The position numbers and the translations under genes were made by a program. From contig NZ_ABCT01000013.1 of the NCBI RefSeq assembly GCF_000170915.1, positions 1 through 64,000 on the forward strand: DNA of 64,000 nucleotides, read 5' to 3'. Positions 1-8,799 of this stretch are shown piece by piece (the stretch's first letter is position 1; each line of letters opens with the position of its first letter). This DNA is from Limnobacter sp. MED105 (GTDB lineage Bacteria > Pseudomonadota > Gammaproteobacteria > Burkholderiales > Burkholderiaceae_B). The notes beneath the pieces were generated by a model that was not told where the DNA came from, did no database searches, and saw nothing but the letters and a program-made list of their open reading frames with translations.

Positions 1-392
1 TGTTTGACCAAGCCGCCAAAGAAGAGGCCGACCACCTGGCCTGGACCCAAGAGCGACTCGACCAACTGGGTGCTCGCCCCAGCCTGTTAAATCCATTCTG
101 GTATGGGGGCGCATTCGCTTTGGGTTTTGTTGCGGGCACCTTGGGCGACAAGGTTAGCCTCGGATTCATGGCGGAAACAGAGAAGCAGGTTGAAAAGCAC
201 CTGAACGACCACTTGGGCAAGCTGCCTGCTGGCGATCAACAGTCCAGGGCGATTCTGGAACAAATGCGCCAAGACGAGATTGAGCACGGACAAACGGCGA
301 TCGACCAGGGAGCCAACAACCTGCCCATGCCCGTGAAACTGGCCATGACCGCCATGTCGAAGGTCATGACCACACTTGCACAGAAAATTTAA
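1..392 (+). CDS. coq7: 3-demethoxyubiquinol 3-hydroxylase Coq7 (C-terminal part)
   Basis: The reading frame is open from the left edge (first full codon at 3) to TAA at 390-392, so the N-terminal part is missing. The visible 129 residues carry EEADHLAW near the start and MRQDEIEHG near the end. These match the second-half glutamate and histidine di-iron ligands of the Coq7/UbiF-replacing hydroxylase that hydroxylates demethoxyubiquinol in ubiquinone synthesis at the membrane. Between them is a hydrophobic stretch ([17 protein letters not shown]) typical of the membrane-associated helix of this family. The stop codon overlaps by 4 bases the end of the convergent OsmC-like gene, leaving no room for a terminator between them. 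Confidence 0.9.
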   Translation, partial: FDQAAKEEADHLAWTQERLDQLGARPSLLNPFWYGGAFALGFVAGTLGDKVSLGFMAETEKQVEKHLNDHLGKLPAGDQQSRAILEQMRQDEIEHGQTAIDQGANNLPMPVKLAMTAMSKVMTTLAQKI

Positions 393-811
393 TCTTCAAT
401 AATTTCGTGGGTGAACACCAACTCAGCCGTTTTGCCCAGCATGGCAGACGCTGAGCAGTATTTCTCATGAGACAACTTAATGGCTCGGTCGACGAGGTTG
501 GGCTTTAATCCCCGGCCAATCACCTGAAAGTGGAAGTTGATTTTGGTGAAAACCTTCGGGGCTTCTTCAGCACGCTCCGCACTCATTTTGACCTTGCAGT
601 CGCGAATATCCTGACCGCTTTTGCGCAGAATCAACACCACGTCATAGGCCGTACATGCGCCAGTACCTGCCAACACGACCTCCATTGGACGCGGAGCCAG
701 GTTATTACCACCACCGTCTGGGGCACCATCCATACACAACATATGCCCACTGCCTGTTGTGGCCACAAATGACATGCCGGGCAACCCGGACCAGCTAACT
801 TCGGCTTCCAT
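389..811 (-). CDS. OsmC family protein (YhfA-like)
   Basis: The 140-residue protein has the OsmC/Ohr fold signature. It contains an [20 protein letters not shown] segment with Cys53 and an [10 protein letters not shown] segment with Cys119, the two cysteines of the thiol-based peroxide-reducing site. Length and the absence of the Ohr-specific N-terminal arginine context point to the YhfA-type branch, whose physiological substrate is not settled. The start at 811 is supported by an AAGGAG ribosome site a few bases upstream. The gene is transcribed toward coq7 and overlaps it by four bases. It faces an unusually AT-rich interval on its upstream side. Confidence 0.85.
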   Translation of the reverse strand: MEAEVSWSGLPGMSFVATTGSGHMLCMDGAPDGGGNNLAPRPMEVVLAGTGACTAYDVVLILRKSGQDIRDCKVKMSAERAEEAPKVFTKINFHFQVIGRGLKPNLVDRAIKLSHEKYCSASAMLGKTAELVFTHEIIED

Positions 812-1147
812 AAAGCTCCTTATTTATGATTAATCACTCATTATGCATTGCACAATATTTACTGAAAAGAAGTTGAAAAACTGCTCTATTTTATAAAAGT
901 GAGTTAACAAATAACCAGTCAGTCACTAGCAATATTTTCAACCAATTGTTTTTATTGGATTTTTTTAATCCACTTTTGAAATATGGAATAAGTTGCTTAT
1001 TTCGGACAACAAAAACAGACTCTTGCGCCGCAGCAGAAAAATCTCTAGAATTCAAATTGTAGTCACTTGAATGAACCACGAACCAAAAATCGCAGAGCTT
1101 CTTTCAAGTGCAAAGTTGTCTCCTCCACCCTCCTCCTTTGGTGGATT

Positions 1148-1182
1148 AAACCCAAGCACCTCACAGTGCTTGGGTTTTTTTT
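1148..1182 (+). terminator. Strong Rho-independent terminator without an obvious upstream gene
   Basis: A 12-bp perfect stem (AAACCCAAGCAC pairing with GTGCTTGGGTTT, loop CTCACA) is followed by eight T residues. No plus-strand coding sequence ends upstream of it. The preceding bases contain a second small hairpin (CCACC...GGTGG near 1125-1143), so the two together could be the 3' end of a small RNA. It also insulates rplM from any upstream transcription. Confidence 0.75.
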
Positions 1183-1201
1183 ATGCAACATCCAAAAAAG
1201 T

Positions 1202-1231
1202 TTAACCGAAAGCAAAAAACTTTGCTAAAAT
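1202..1231 (+). promoter_or_regulatory. Candidate rplM-rpsI promoter
   Basis: TAAAAT at 1226-1231 is a good -10 element. The best -35 match is TTAACC at 1202-1207, at 18 bp spacing and only moderately similar to TTGACA. It lies just after the terminator at 1148-1182 and about 115 bases before the rplM start, so a long leader is expected. Confidence 0.45.
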
Positions 1232-1237
1232 CGCGGG

Positions 1238-1315
1238 TTACCTGTTGGGAGAGCCCCTCGGCTACAGACCTGCATAGTAATTGTGGGCTGTATGTACAAG
1301 TGGGGAGACAGGTAA
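1238..1315 (+). promoter_or_regulatory. Candidate structured 5' leader of rplM
   Basis: TTACCTGT at 1238-1245 is exactly complementary to ACAGGTAA at 1308-1315, so the leader can close into a domain of about 78 nucleotides ending 30 bases before the rplM start codon. The enclosed bases include further GC-rich complementary runs (GGGAGAGCCCCTC). Autogenous control of the L13/S9 operon through its mRNA leader is known in E. coli. That this particular structure does the same is inference. Confidence 0.4.
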
Positions 1316-1345
1316 AAAGCACTTTTTTATCTTTAAGGAAAAATC

Positions 1346-1774
1346 ATGAAAACCTACTCAGCGAAACCCGGTGAGGTTAAACAAGAGTGGTTTGTGATCG
1401 ACGGCACCGACAAGGTGTTGGGACGTGTAGCCAGTGAAGTTGCACGCCGCCTCCGTGGTAAACACAAACCTGAATTCACACCGCACATCGACACAGGCGA
1501 CTTCATTGTTGTTGTAAATGCCGGTAAATTGCGCGTTACAGGTACAAAAGGCCTGAACAAGAAGTATTTCCGCCACTCTGGTTACCCCGGCGGTATTTAC
1601 GAAACGAACTTTGACAAGATGCAAGAACGCTTCCCTGGCCGCGCGCTGGAGAAAGCTGTGAAAGGCATGTTGCCAAAAGGTCCTCTGGGCTACGCGATGA
1701 TCAAGAAATTGAAGATCTACGCTGAAGCAGAGCACCCGCATTCCGCACAACAACCCAAGCCACTTGAAATCTGA
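1346..1774 (+). CDS. rplM: 50S ribosomal protein L13
   Basis: The 142-residue protein is full length for L13, an early-assembling large-subunit protein. It opens with the typical [11 protein letters not shown] and [15 protein letters not shown] segments, has the [16 protein letters not shown] core, and the conserved HSGYPGG and MLPKGPLG motifs. The start is supported by AAGGA at about 10 bases upstream. rpsI follows after 8 bases, forming the conserved two-gene operon. Transcription probably ends at the hairpin at 2236-2264. Confidence 0.98.
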   Translation: MKTYSAKPGEVKQEWFVIDGTDKVLGRVASEVARRLRGKHKPEFTPHIDTGDFIVVVNAGKLRVTGTKGLNKKYFRHSGYPGGIYETNFDKMQERFPGRALEKAVKGMLPKGPLGYAMIKKLKIYAEAEHPHSAQQPKPLEI

Positions 1775-1782
1775 GGTGAACC

Positions 1783-2175
1783 ATGATTGGTGAATACAAT
1801 TACGGAACCGGTCGCCGCAAAAGCTCAGTGGCCCGTGTTTTTATCAAGAAAGGTACTGGCCAGTTCATCGTGAACGGCAAGCCTTTGACTGAATACTTCG
1901 CTCGCGAAACAGGCCAGATGGTTGCACGTCAACCTTTGGTACTGACCGAGAACGTAGAAACTTTTGACATCAAGGTAAACGTACGCGGCGGCGGCGAAAC
2001 TGGCCAGGCTGGCGCAGTCCGTCACGGCTTGACCCGTGCCTTGATCGACTTGGACGCAGAACTGAAGCCAACCCTGTCCAAAGCAGGCTTGGTGACACGT
2101 GATGCACGTGAAGTTGAACGTAAGAAAGTGGGTCTGCGTGGCGCCCGTCGCCGCAAGCAGTTCTCCAAGCGATAA
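1783..2175 (+). CDS. rpsI: 30S ribosomal protein S9
   Basis: The 130-residue small-subunit protein begins with [16 protein letters not shown] and ends with the basic tail [14 protein letters not shown], whose terminal arginine contacts the P-site tRNA. The central [20 protein letters not shown] block is diagnostic of S9. A GAGGTGA ribosome site lies in the 8-base gap after rplM, so the two genes are co-transcribed and translated in equal amounts. Confidence 0.98.
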   Translation: MIGEYNYGTGRRKSSVARVFIKKGTGQFIVNGKPLTEYFARETGQMVARQPLVLTENVETFDIKVNVRGGGETGQAGAVRHGLTRALIDLDAELKPTLSKAGLVTRDAREVERKKVGLRGARRRKQFSKR

Positions 2176-2235
2176 ACCAGCGCCAAGCTGTCATATCGTT
2201 TACACCCAGCAGCCCTCCCAGCTGGGTTACAATCG

Positions 2236-2264
2236 AAAGCCGCACAAATGTGCGGCTTTTTTTC
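2236..2264 (+). terminator. Rho-independent terminator of rplM-rpsI
   Basis: AAAGCCGCACA pairs with TGTGCGGCTTT around a two-base loop and runs into T residues. It lies 60 bases after rpsI and just before argC, whose ribosome site follows directly, so argC must be read from its own promoter or by read-through. Confidence 0.85.
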
Positions 2265-2285
2265 TTTTCAGCACAAGGATTAGTC

Positions 2286-3329
2286 ATGATCAAGGTAGGC
2301 ATTGTCGGCGGAACCGGTTACACAGGGTCTGAACTTCTTCGCCTGTTGGCCCTGCACCCGCAGGCAGAACTGAAAGCAATCACATCACGTGGCGAAGTTG
2401 GCCAGCCAGTAGCAGACATGTTCCCGGCTCTGCGCAAACGCGTGAATATCGCTTTCACCGAACCTACCTTCGAATCCCTGAAAGAATGCGATGTGGTGTT
2501 TTTTGCCACCCCTCATGGTGTGGCCATGGCACAGTCCGCTGAACTGGTGAATGCGGGCATAAGGGTGATTGATTTAGGCGCAGACTTCCGCCTGAAAGAC
2601 ACCGCCGAATTCGAAAAATGGTATGGCATGCCACATTCAGAGCCCGAGCTACTAGGAAATGCCTGCTATGGCTTGGTTGAGTCAGCACGCACCGAACTGA
2701 AAAAAGCGAAGTTGGTGGGTTTGGCCGGTTGCTACCCCACGGCTGTGCAATTGGCGCTAAAACCCTTGATCAGCGGTGCAAATCCGTTAATTGACGAGAG
2801 CAGCATTGTGGCGGACTGCAAATCGGGGGTCTCCGGCGCGGGTCGCAAGGCGGCAGTCGGCTCCCTGTTTTCGGAAGCGGCCGAGAGTTTCAAAGCCTAT
2901 GGTGTGAGCGGCCATCGCCACTTGCCAGAAATTGAACAAGGTCTTGAGTTGATCTCGGGGCGCAAAACCCAAATTACCTTCACACCTCACCTGGTACCCA
3001 TGGTTCGTGGCATTTTGGCGACCACTTATGTCAGGTTGAACGAGCTGGGTAAGAACACCGACATTCAGGCCTTGTATGAACAACACTACGCCAACGAATA
3101 TTTCGTCGATGTGATGCCCAAAGGTTCACTGCCTGAGACCAAATCTGTGCGGGGCTCCAACTTTGTACGAATTGCACTGCATCGCCCACAGGGCCGCGAC
3201 ACACTGGTGATAGTGTCGGTGATCGACAACCTGGTGAAAGGAGCCGCAGGGCAAGCTGTACAAGCCATGAATGTGATGTTCGACCTGCCGGAGCACATGG
3301 GGCTGGAGCAGTTGCCACTGGCACCTTAA
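2286..3329 (+). CDS. argC: N-acetyl-gamma-glutamyl-phosphate reductase
   Basis: This is the third step of arginine synthesis: NADPH-dependent reduction of N-acetylglutamyl phosphate to the semialdehyde. The 347-residue protein begins [18 protein letters not shown], with the Rossmann GxxGxxG motif, and carries the catalytic Cys149 in [10 protein letters not shown]. It also has the conserved [12 protein letters not shown] segment near residue 210. An in-frame ATG 12 codons upstream would add residues unlike the family. The chosen start has AAGGA seven bases upstream. Length is typical of the standard form. Confidence 0.96.
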   Translation: MIKVGIVGGTGYTGSELLRLLALHPQAELKAITSRGEVGQPVADMFPALRKRVNIAFTEPTFESLKECDVVFFATPHGVAMAQSAELVNAGIRVIDLGADFRLKDTAEFEKWYGMPHSEPELLGNACYGLVESARTELKKAKLVGLAGCYPTAVQLALKPLISGANPLIDESSIVADCKSGVSGAGRKAAVGSLFSEAAESFKAYGVSGHRHLPEIEQGLELISGRKTQITFTPHLVPMVRGILATTYVRLNELGKNTDIQALYEQHYANEYFVDVMPKGSLPETKSVRGSNFVRIALHRPQGRDTLVIVSVIDNLVKGAAGQAVQAMNVMFDLPEHMGLEQLPLAP

Positions 3330-3347
3330 TTACAAGGATTTTGCGGT

Positions 3348-4064
3348 TTGAACCCCAAAAAAACTCACCATTCACGCCGAACTCTATTGCCGGGGGTGCA
3401 ACGCTCATCTCGATTTGCGTTTGCCTATGGCCTGCTGCTTGGCTTGTCAATTCTGGGTGCCTGTGCGGCCTATGCCATGTGGGGCCCTGAAGACAACGCC
3501 ATTCAAAAGCTGTTTTCCACCCAGGAGATTGAGGTTCTAAACGACCAGTTGACCGAACTTCAAACCAAAACCGTTGAGCTTCAAGATGAAATCTCCCGCA
3601 CCAATGAATTGGTGAAGCTCGACAAAGAAGCGCGCAGCAAACTTAACCTGCTGATCACCAACCTGGAATCAGAGAATGCAAAACTGAAGGAAGACCTGGC
3701 ATTTTTCGAAGGATTTATTCCAGGCAGCCTGCAGGGTGCTATTTCATTAAAGCGACTGCAAGTGAACAAAGACACTGTTCCGGATCAATACCGCTACAAA
3801 GCACTCGTGATTCAAGGTAGCCAACGCCCCGAAGTGACACTGAATGTGCAGGTTTTGATTAAAGTGTTGAACAAAGGGGAATCCAGTGTCATAGTTTTAC
3901 CGAACGCTGAATCGTCCGAAGACCCCCAGTTCAAAATCAAACTGACCCGTTTTTCCAGGGTGTCGGGCATGTTTTCCCTTCCCGAGGGCAGCAGGTTGCA
4001 AAGCGTCGAAATGAGAATTCTGGAGGCCGGCGCTATTCGCGCTCAGTCCACCATCAAACTTTGA
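3348..4064 (+). CDS. Membrane-anchored coiled-coil protein (DUF6776-like)
   Basis: The 238-residue protein starts at a TTG codon, chosen because AAGGA lies about nine bases upstream and no ATG or GTG fits. Residues about 20-46 form one membrane segment. Residues about 55-120 are a heptad-rich coiled coil (repeated ELQ/ELV/NLES patterns). The rest is a mixed domain with beta character. It resembles the uncharacterized DUF6776 proteins of betaproteobacteria, which also sit beside bactofilin genes. Location directly before the bactofilin gene (15-base gap) suggests a link to envelope or cytoskeleton organization, but its function is unknown. Confidence 0.65.
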   Translation: MNPKKTHHSRRTLLPGVQRSSRFAFAYGLLLGLSILGACAAYAMWGPEDNAIQKLFSTQEIEVLNDQLTELQTKTVELQDEISRTNELVKLDKEARSKLNLLITNLESENAKLKEDLAFFEGFIPGSLQGAISLKRLQVNKDTVPDQYRYKALVIQGSQRPEVTLNVQVLIKVLNKGESSVIVLPNAESSEDPQFKIKLTRFSRVSGMFSLPEGSRLQSVEMRILEAGAIRAQSTIKL

Positions 4065-4079
4065 AGGGGTTTTAAACGC

Positions 4080-4481
4080 ATGTTCTCTAAAAAAAATACC
4101 AAGCGGCTGCTGCCAATCCAAAGTCTGGTTGGTGTGGACATGATTCTAAGAGGCGACTTGCGCTTCAAAGGCGGCCTGCGCATTGATGGCGAAGTAGACG
4201 GTAACGTGATTGCAGACGAAAGCGCACAATCCCTGCTGGTGATTTCAGAAACCGGCAAGGTACGTGGCAGCGTGCGTGTTGGGCATGTTGTGGTCAGCGG
4301 CTTGATTGAAGGTCCGATCGAAGCCAACCAGCTTCTGGAGCTACACCCTTCCGCAAATGTCTCGGGTGACGTAAGATATAGGGCATTGGAGATGCATCCA
4401 GGTGCGGTCGTAGACGGTACCTTGCACCATGAGAGCGAAGAAGTCGTGCCAGGCAAGCTGGCTTTGGCTTCCAGCAAGTAA
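4080..4481 (+). CDS. Bactofilin (polymer-forming cytoskeletal protein)
   Basis: The 133-residue protein has the bactofilin core of short beta-helical rungs: [62 protein letters not shown] and [10 protein letters not shown]. Bactofilins self-assemble without nucleotide into filaments at the inner membrane and organize cell-wall enzymes or polar structures. A GAAGGGG ribosome site precedes the ATG. The gene probably forms an operon with the upstream coiled-coil membrane protein, which could be its membrane partner (inference). Confidence 0.9.
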   Translation: MFSKKNTKRLLPIQSLVGVDMILRGDLRFKGGLRIDGEVDGNVIADESAQSLLVISETGKVRGSVRVGHVVVSGLIEGPIEANQLLELHPSANVSGDVRYRALEMHPGAVVDGTLHHESEEVVPGKLALASSK

Positions 4482-4504
4482 TTCCAGCAAAAAGGCAGGA
4501 CAAG

Positions 4505-4855
4505 ATGGACGTAACTACAGAACAACCCAGTGTATTGGTTTTCACTGATTCAGCCGCAGCCAAAGTGCGCGACCTGATCAATGAAGAAGGCAACCCCAAC
4601 CTGAAACTGCGCGTATTCGTGCAAGGTGGTGGCTGCTCTGGTTTCCAGTACGGTTTCACTTTCGATGAAGATGTAAATGAAGATGACACGGCGCTGGACA
4701 AAGGTGGCGTGACTTTGCTGATCGATTCCATGAGCTACCAGTACCTGACTGGTGCCGAAATTGATTACAAAGAAGACATCAACGGTGCGCAGTTTGTGAT
4801 CAAGAACCCAAACGCGACAACCACTTGCGGTTGTGGCTCATCGTTCTCTGTCTAA
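4505..4855 (+). CDS. erpA: Iron-sulfur cluster insertion protein ErpA
   Basis: The 116-residue A-type carrier has the three invariant cluster-binding cysteines: Cys44 in [10 protein letters not shown], and Cys108 and Cys110 in [10 protein letters not shown]. It delivers [4Fe-4S] clusters to client enzymes such as the isoprenoid enzymes IspG/IspH. The N-terminal [16 protein letters not shown] and the central Y-L-TGAEIDY segment favour ErpA over IscA. AGGACAAG precedes the ATG. The gene ends at a strong terminator. Confidence 0.93.
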   Translation: MDVTTEQPSVLVFTDSAAAKVRDLINEEGNPNLKLRVFVQGGGCSGFQYGFTFDEDVNEDDTALDKGGVTLLIDSMSYQYLTGAEIDYKEDINGAQFVIKNPNATTTCGCGSSFSV

Positions 4856-4873
4856 AACAGGCACGGTATAAAC

Positions 4874-4899
4874 AAAACCCACCTTCGGGTGGGTTTTTT
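4874..4899 (+). terminator. Rho-independent terminator after erpA
   Basis: AAAACCCACC pairs with GGTGGGTTTT across a TTCG tetraloop, followed by T residues. It lies 19 bases after the erpA stop and separates that operon from the AEC permease gene. Confidence 0.9.
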
Positions 4900-4922
4900 A
4901 TTGGCTCAACAATTACACACAA

Positions 4923-5822
4923 TTGTCCCCACTACTTCTTTTTCCCGACTTTGCAATTATCGCGCTGGGCTACTTACTGCGCCGCTTCTGGATGGCACCT
5001 GCCGCTTGGGTCACCATAGAGAAACTGGTTTACTTTGTGCTGTTTCCCTGTCTACTTTTTTTCTCAGTAGTCTCAAGCAATTTTGATGTGAACACCGTTG
5101 GAGCCTTCGCCTTGGGTGGGCCTGCGGTGATCTTCACGGCATTTGTGCTGGGGTGGCTCGGTTTGCTGGTCAGCAATATGGGACGCGTGGACTTTGCTTC
5201 TGGCCTGCAAACCGCTTACCGGTTTAACTCCTACATTGGCCTGGCATTGGCCAGTCGCTTGGGCGGCCAATCGGCTGTTGCCAACATCGCTATTTTGCTG
5301 GCGCTGGGAGTGCCGCTGTGCAATGTGTTGGCAGTAGGCACAATGAGCAAAGGCGGCCGATTGGGCGCGTTTGTAGACATTCTGAAAAACCCATTGATTA
5401 TCGGAACCTGCCTGGGGATTGCAGCGAAGTTGATGGGCGTACAGGTGCCTGAACCAGTCATGCTGACACTGGAACGTTTAGCGCAAGCAGCGGTGTCGCT
5501 GGGCCTGCTTGCTGTGGGAGCAGGCTTGGTATTCTCTGGTTTGAAAGGTAATTGGCCAGTGTCAATTTGGTGGTTGTTTGTGAAACTGTTGGTGTCACCT
5601 TTGGTGGCTGTTCTGTACGCACACTTCACGGGGCTTGCGCAAGAACAGACCATGGTGCTGCTGGTGTTTTCAGCAATTCCATCTGCGTCGAGTGCCTATA
5701 TTCTGGCAGCGCGTATGGGCGGAAATGCACCACTTGTGGCGTGCCTTATTTCCATGTCAACGGTGGGAGCCGCTGTAACCTTGCCTTTGGTGTTTGCGAT
5801 GGCACAGCGTTTTCCCTTGTAA
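4923..5822 (+). CDS. AEC (auxin efflux carrier) family permease
   Basis: The 299-residue protein is almost entirely hydrophobic and has about ten predicted membrane helices in the two-times-five arrangement of the AEC family. The N-terminal LLLFPDFAIIALGYLLRR and the mid-protein RFNSYIGLALASRLGG motif fit the family. So does the C-terminal AIPSASSAYILAARMGG, the conserved crossover segment of the second repeat. AEC members move organic anions such as malate or malonate; the substrate here cannot be told. The best start is TTG at 4923, without a clear ribosome site, so the exact N-terminus is uncertain. It is convergent with miaA. Confidence 0.8.
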   Translation: MSPLLLFPDFAIIALGYLLRRFWMAPAAWVTIEKLVYFVLFPCLLFFSVVSSNFDVNTVGAFALGGPAVIFTAFVLGWLGLLVSNMGRVDFASGLQTAYRFNSYIGLALASRLGGQSAVANIAILLALGVPLCNVLAVGTMSKGGRLGAFVDILKNPLIIGTCLGIAAKLMGVQVPEPVMLTLERLAQAAVSLGLLAVGAGLVFSGLKGNWPVSIWWLFVKLLVSPLVAVLYAHFTGLAQEQTMVLLVFSAIPSASSAYILAARMGGNAPLVACLISMSTVGAAVTLPLVFAMAQRFPL

Positions 5823-5928
5823 TAACGCTCGTTTATTTGGCCCACTCGGCTTGGGTTCCGACCTCTGCGGCTTTGTTAATAGCTCAATCGGCTTGGGTGC
5901 CGGTTTAAGCCAACTTGGCAGTGAGCCG

Positions 5929-6885
5929 TCAAGGCAGCAAAGCCTCAATCTGCTTTTGAATCCAGGGCTTCACCGATTCAAGCCAATTCGCTTGCAATGG
6001 GTCAACCACCTCTTTGTTCGCAGTCGAGCGCAGCCAGGTAATTTGCCGCTTGGCCAATTGGCGAGTGGCAGCAACGCCGCGGTCTATCATTTGCTGCCGT
6101 GTGCACTGGCCGTGCAAATGTTCCCACACTTGCCGATAGCCCACACAGCGCATGGAAGGCATGCTTTCGTCCAACACGTACTTGTGGCGAAGCTCGATGA
6201 CCTCCTCAACCAGACCTTGGGCCAGCATGTTCTGAAAACGCGACTCAATTCGCTTGTGTAACACAGCCCGGTCAGAGGGCTCTATGGCCAAGGTAGGAAT
6301 TTGCAAATCTGCCTGCCGGTCCCGCAAATGAAAATTAGACAGCGGTTGACCGGTAATCTGAAAAACCTCAAGTGCGCGCTGCAACCGCTGGGAGTCATTG
6401 GGTTTTAAGCGCTGGGCGGTAACCGGGTCTACCTCGGCCAGCCGGGCGTGAATTGCGGGCCACCCCTGCTCTGCAGCCTGTTGTTCAATGGTTTGGCGAA
6501 TTTCAGGATTGGCAGCGGGAAGATCGTCCATGCCACTGACCAGCGTTTTGTAGTACATCATGGTGCCCCCCAAAATCACAGGTACTTTGCCTCGCGCCCG
6601 GATATCCTCAATCAACCTGTGGCATTGAATCACAAATTCAGCGGCGCTGAACGCGTCGCTGGGTGTGATGATGTCAATCAAATGATGAGGCACCGAAGCG
6701 AGTTCTTGAGGGGTTGGCTTGGCAGTGCCGATATTCATGTCCAGAAACACCAGTGCTGAGTCCAGACTAATAATTTCGATGGGGAATCCTTGATCAGCCA
6801 TCCACAGCCCCAAAGCTGATTTGCCCGAGGCTGTGGGACCAAGCACAGCCAAGGCTGGAATAGAACCGATGCTGGAGTTGACCAC
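5929..6885 (-). CDS. miaA: tRNA dimethylallyltransferase
   Basis: MiaA adds the isopentenyl group to A37 of tRNAs reading UNN codons. The 318-residue protein has the P-loop GPTASGKSAL near residue 16. It also has the DSALVFLDMNIGTAKPT segment (here DSALVF in place of the more usual DSxQVY), the HHLIDI motif and the GGTMMYYKTLVSGMDDLP segment. The C-terminal part holds MRCVGYRQVWEHL and the ATRQLAKRQITWLR tRNA-binding region. The start is a GTG nine bases after the mutL stop, with a G-rich ribosome site in between, so it is translated from the mutL message. Confidence 0.95.
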   Translation of the reverse strand: MVNSSIGSIPALAVLGPTASGKSALGLWMADQGFPIEIISLDSALVFLDMNIGTAKPTPQELASVPHHLIDIITPSDAFSAAEFVIQCHRLIEDIRARGKVPVILGGTMMYYKTLVSGMDDLPAANPEIRQTIEQQAAEQGWPAIHARLAEVDPVTAQRLKPNDSQRLQRALEVFQITGQPLSNFHLRDRQADLQIPTLAIEPSDRAVLHKRIESRFQNMLAQGLVEEVIELRHKYVLDESMPSMRCVGYRQVWEHLHGQCTRQQMIDRGVAATRQLAKRQITWLRSTANKEVVDPLQANWLESVKPWIQKQIEALLP

Positions 6886-6894
6886 CCTGCCCCC

Positions 6895-8769
6895 TTACTG
6901 GCCGCGCAAAAACCATTTGTCCATTTCAGACAAACTGAAATGGCGCCATGTGGGCCTACCGTGATTGCATTGGTCCGACCGCTCTGTACGTTCCATTGAA
7001 CGCAACAGTGCATTCATTTCCGGCACAGTGAGTTTTCTGTTTGCTCGCACTGCGGTGTGGCAGGCCAACCCAGCGAGCCATTCGTTGCGCTGACGCTCGA
7101 GCACATGGGCCACACCGTACTGGTGCAAATCTTCAAGCCACTGTTGAAGCAATGCGGACAGATCTTGCCCTGCCAACATGGTGGGCACGGCACGTACTGC
7201 GATTTCCTGGGTGGAAATCAGGCTCAATCGAAAACCCAACTTTTCCCAAAGATGCTGACCGTGGTCTACTTCACTGGCCAGGCGTGGATCGATTTGTACC
7301 AACAGGGGTACCAGCAACTCTTGGGATGAAATGGTTTGCTGATTGTCCAGTGCATTCTTGAATTGTTCGTACAGCACCCGCTCATGGGCGGCATGCATGT
7401 CAACCACCACCATGCCATCAGGGCGCAAAGCGAGTATGTAAATACCGTGCACCTGCGCAATGGCCTGTCCCAGATATTCTGCTTCATCGGCCGCCTGGCT
7501 GGGTTGCGTATTACCCGGCATTTTCGGTTGCGCAGTGATGTTGGCAGGTCGTGGTGCTGACTGTGCCGGCGCCAAAGGTCGGTAGGCTTGAATGTAATCT
7601 GCAAGCTCCTCGCGCAGAAAAGGAAGTGCGGCACTTTTTGCCTGAACCTGAATCGCAGGCGAGGAATCACTGGATGCCCGCCATACATTGCCACTTCCAC
7701 TGGTTGTGGCAGGCGGTGTCGCGATGGCGGGTGCTGAAACACCAACACTTGAGGGGGAATCGCTGAGCGGAACGACGGCTCGGGAAGGCGCCAGGCAGGC
7801 CTGAATAGATTGACGTACCCATTGATGTACAGCCCGCGCATTTCTGAACCGCACCTCGGTTTTTGCGGGGTGCACATTCACATCTACCTCGGTGGCCGGC
7901 AAATTCAGAAACAACACAAATGCCGGAAACTTGTCGCCATGGAGTACATCTTCGTAGGCGGACCGCACAGCATGGCCGATCAGTTTGTCTTTTACAAAGC
8001 GGCCATTGACGTAGAAAAACTGCATGTCGCCTTTGCCGCGAGCGGCATCGGGCAAACCCACAGCACCATGCAATTGCATGTCAGCAGTTTGAACATCAAT
8101 CGGCTTAGAGGCACCATTGGCCATGGTTTCGAGAATGCTGAACACTCGAGCGCTCCAGCTACTTTCCTGAAAACGGCTTTGTAATTTGCCATCACGATAC
8201 ACCAGCCAAGTAACCGAAGGGTTGGCCAAAGCCATGCGTTTGACCACATCCAGACACTGAAAAAACTCAGTTTGCTCGGTTTTCAGAAATTTTCGACGTG
8301 CTGGTGTGCTGAAGTAAAGCGATTGCACATCCACTGTAGTACCCGGGCTTGCTGGTGAAGGCTCTACAAGCCACCGCCCGCTCTGATTGCTGATGCTGTA
8401 TGCGCTTTCCTGACCTTTGGGGTAACTGCTCAGCGTAAATTGACTGACTGAAGCGATGGAGGCCAAGGCCTCACCGCGAAAGCCCAGACTCAGCACACTT
8501 TCAAGCTCGCTGAGCGATTGAATTTTTGAGGTGGCGTGGCGTGTAACTGCCAACTCGAGTTCGTCTTTGGGTATGCCTTTGCCGTTGTCTTGAATACAAA
8601 TTCGTTGAATACCGCCGCCATCAATTCGTACCGTAATTTCAGACGCGCCGGCGTCCAAAGCGTTTTCAAGCAGTTCTTTGACAACCGAAGCAGGACGATC
8701 AACCACTTCACCAGCGGCAATTTGGCTGATCAACACATCGGGCAACAGGGATATCGGGCGGTGGCTCAT
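6895..8769 (-). CDS. mutL: DNA mismatch repair protein MutL
   Basis: The 624-residue protein couples MutS recognition to downstream repair. The N-terminal GHKL ATPase is complete: ENALDAGASEI, DNGKGIPKDEL, RHATSKI and GFRGEALASI. The region of about residues 330-430 is a proline/serine-rich linker. The C-terminal dimerization domain begins at AIAQVHGIYILA. No DQHA-type metal-binding endonuclease motif is seen; the equivalent position reads DMHAAHERVLYEQ, which is close enough that the question stays open. A TATAAT sequence sits six bases before the ATG (see findings). Order tsaE-amiC-mutL-miaA matches the proteobacterial cluster. Confidence 0.96.
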   Translation of the reverse strand: MSHRPISLLPDVLISQIAAGEVVDRPASVVKELLENALDAGASEITVRIDGGGIQRICIQDNGKGIPKDELELAVTRHATSKIQSLSELESVLSLGFRGEALASIASVSQFTLSSYPKGQESAYSISNQSGRWLVEPSPASPGTTVDVQSLYFSTPARRKFLKTEQTEFFQCLDVVKRMALANPSVTWLVYRDGKLQSRFQESSWSARVFSILETMANGASKPIDVQTADMQLHGAVGLPDAARGKGDMQFFYVNGRFVKDKLIGHAVRSAYEDVLHGDKFPAFVLFLNLPATEVDVNVHPAKTEVRFRNARAVHQWVRQSIQACLAPSRAVVPLSDSPSSVGVSAPAIATPPATTSGSGNVWRASSDSSPAIQVQAKSAALPFLREELADYIQAYRPLAPAQSAPRPANITAQPKMPGNTQPSQAADEAEYLGQAIAQVHGIYILALRPDGMVVVDMHAAHERVLYEQFKNALDNQQTISSQELLVPLLVQIDPRLASEVDHGQHLWEKLGFRLSLISTQEIAVRAVPTMLAGQDLSALLQQWLEDLHQYGVAHVLERQRNEWLAGLACHTAVRANRKLTVPEMNALLRSMERTERSDQCNHGRPTWRHFSLSEMDKWFLRGQ

Positions 8770-8799
8770 CCGCCCATTATAAGTGGCAGCACACCCGGT

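Larger units (their letters stand above)
812..1345. other. AT-rich intergenic region between osmC-like gene and rplM
   Basis: This 534-bp stretch has no convincing gene. Its left two thirds are markedly AT-rich compared with the flanking genes. A 62-codon minus-strand frame at 891-1079 has no ribosome site or recognizable family. The interval contains an orphan hairpin plus T-run (1148-1182) and the promoter and structured leader of rplM (1200-1345), described separately. Confidence 0.6.

Noticed and set aside
945-972. TGGATT...AATCCA hairpin with T-runs as a terminator
   Set aside because: The stem is short and almost all A-T, so the T-runs are explained by the local base composition.
891-1079. 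62-codon minus-strand frame in the AT-rich spacer
   Set aside because: No ribosome site, no recognizable family, and open frames of this size are expected by chance in one strand of such DNA.
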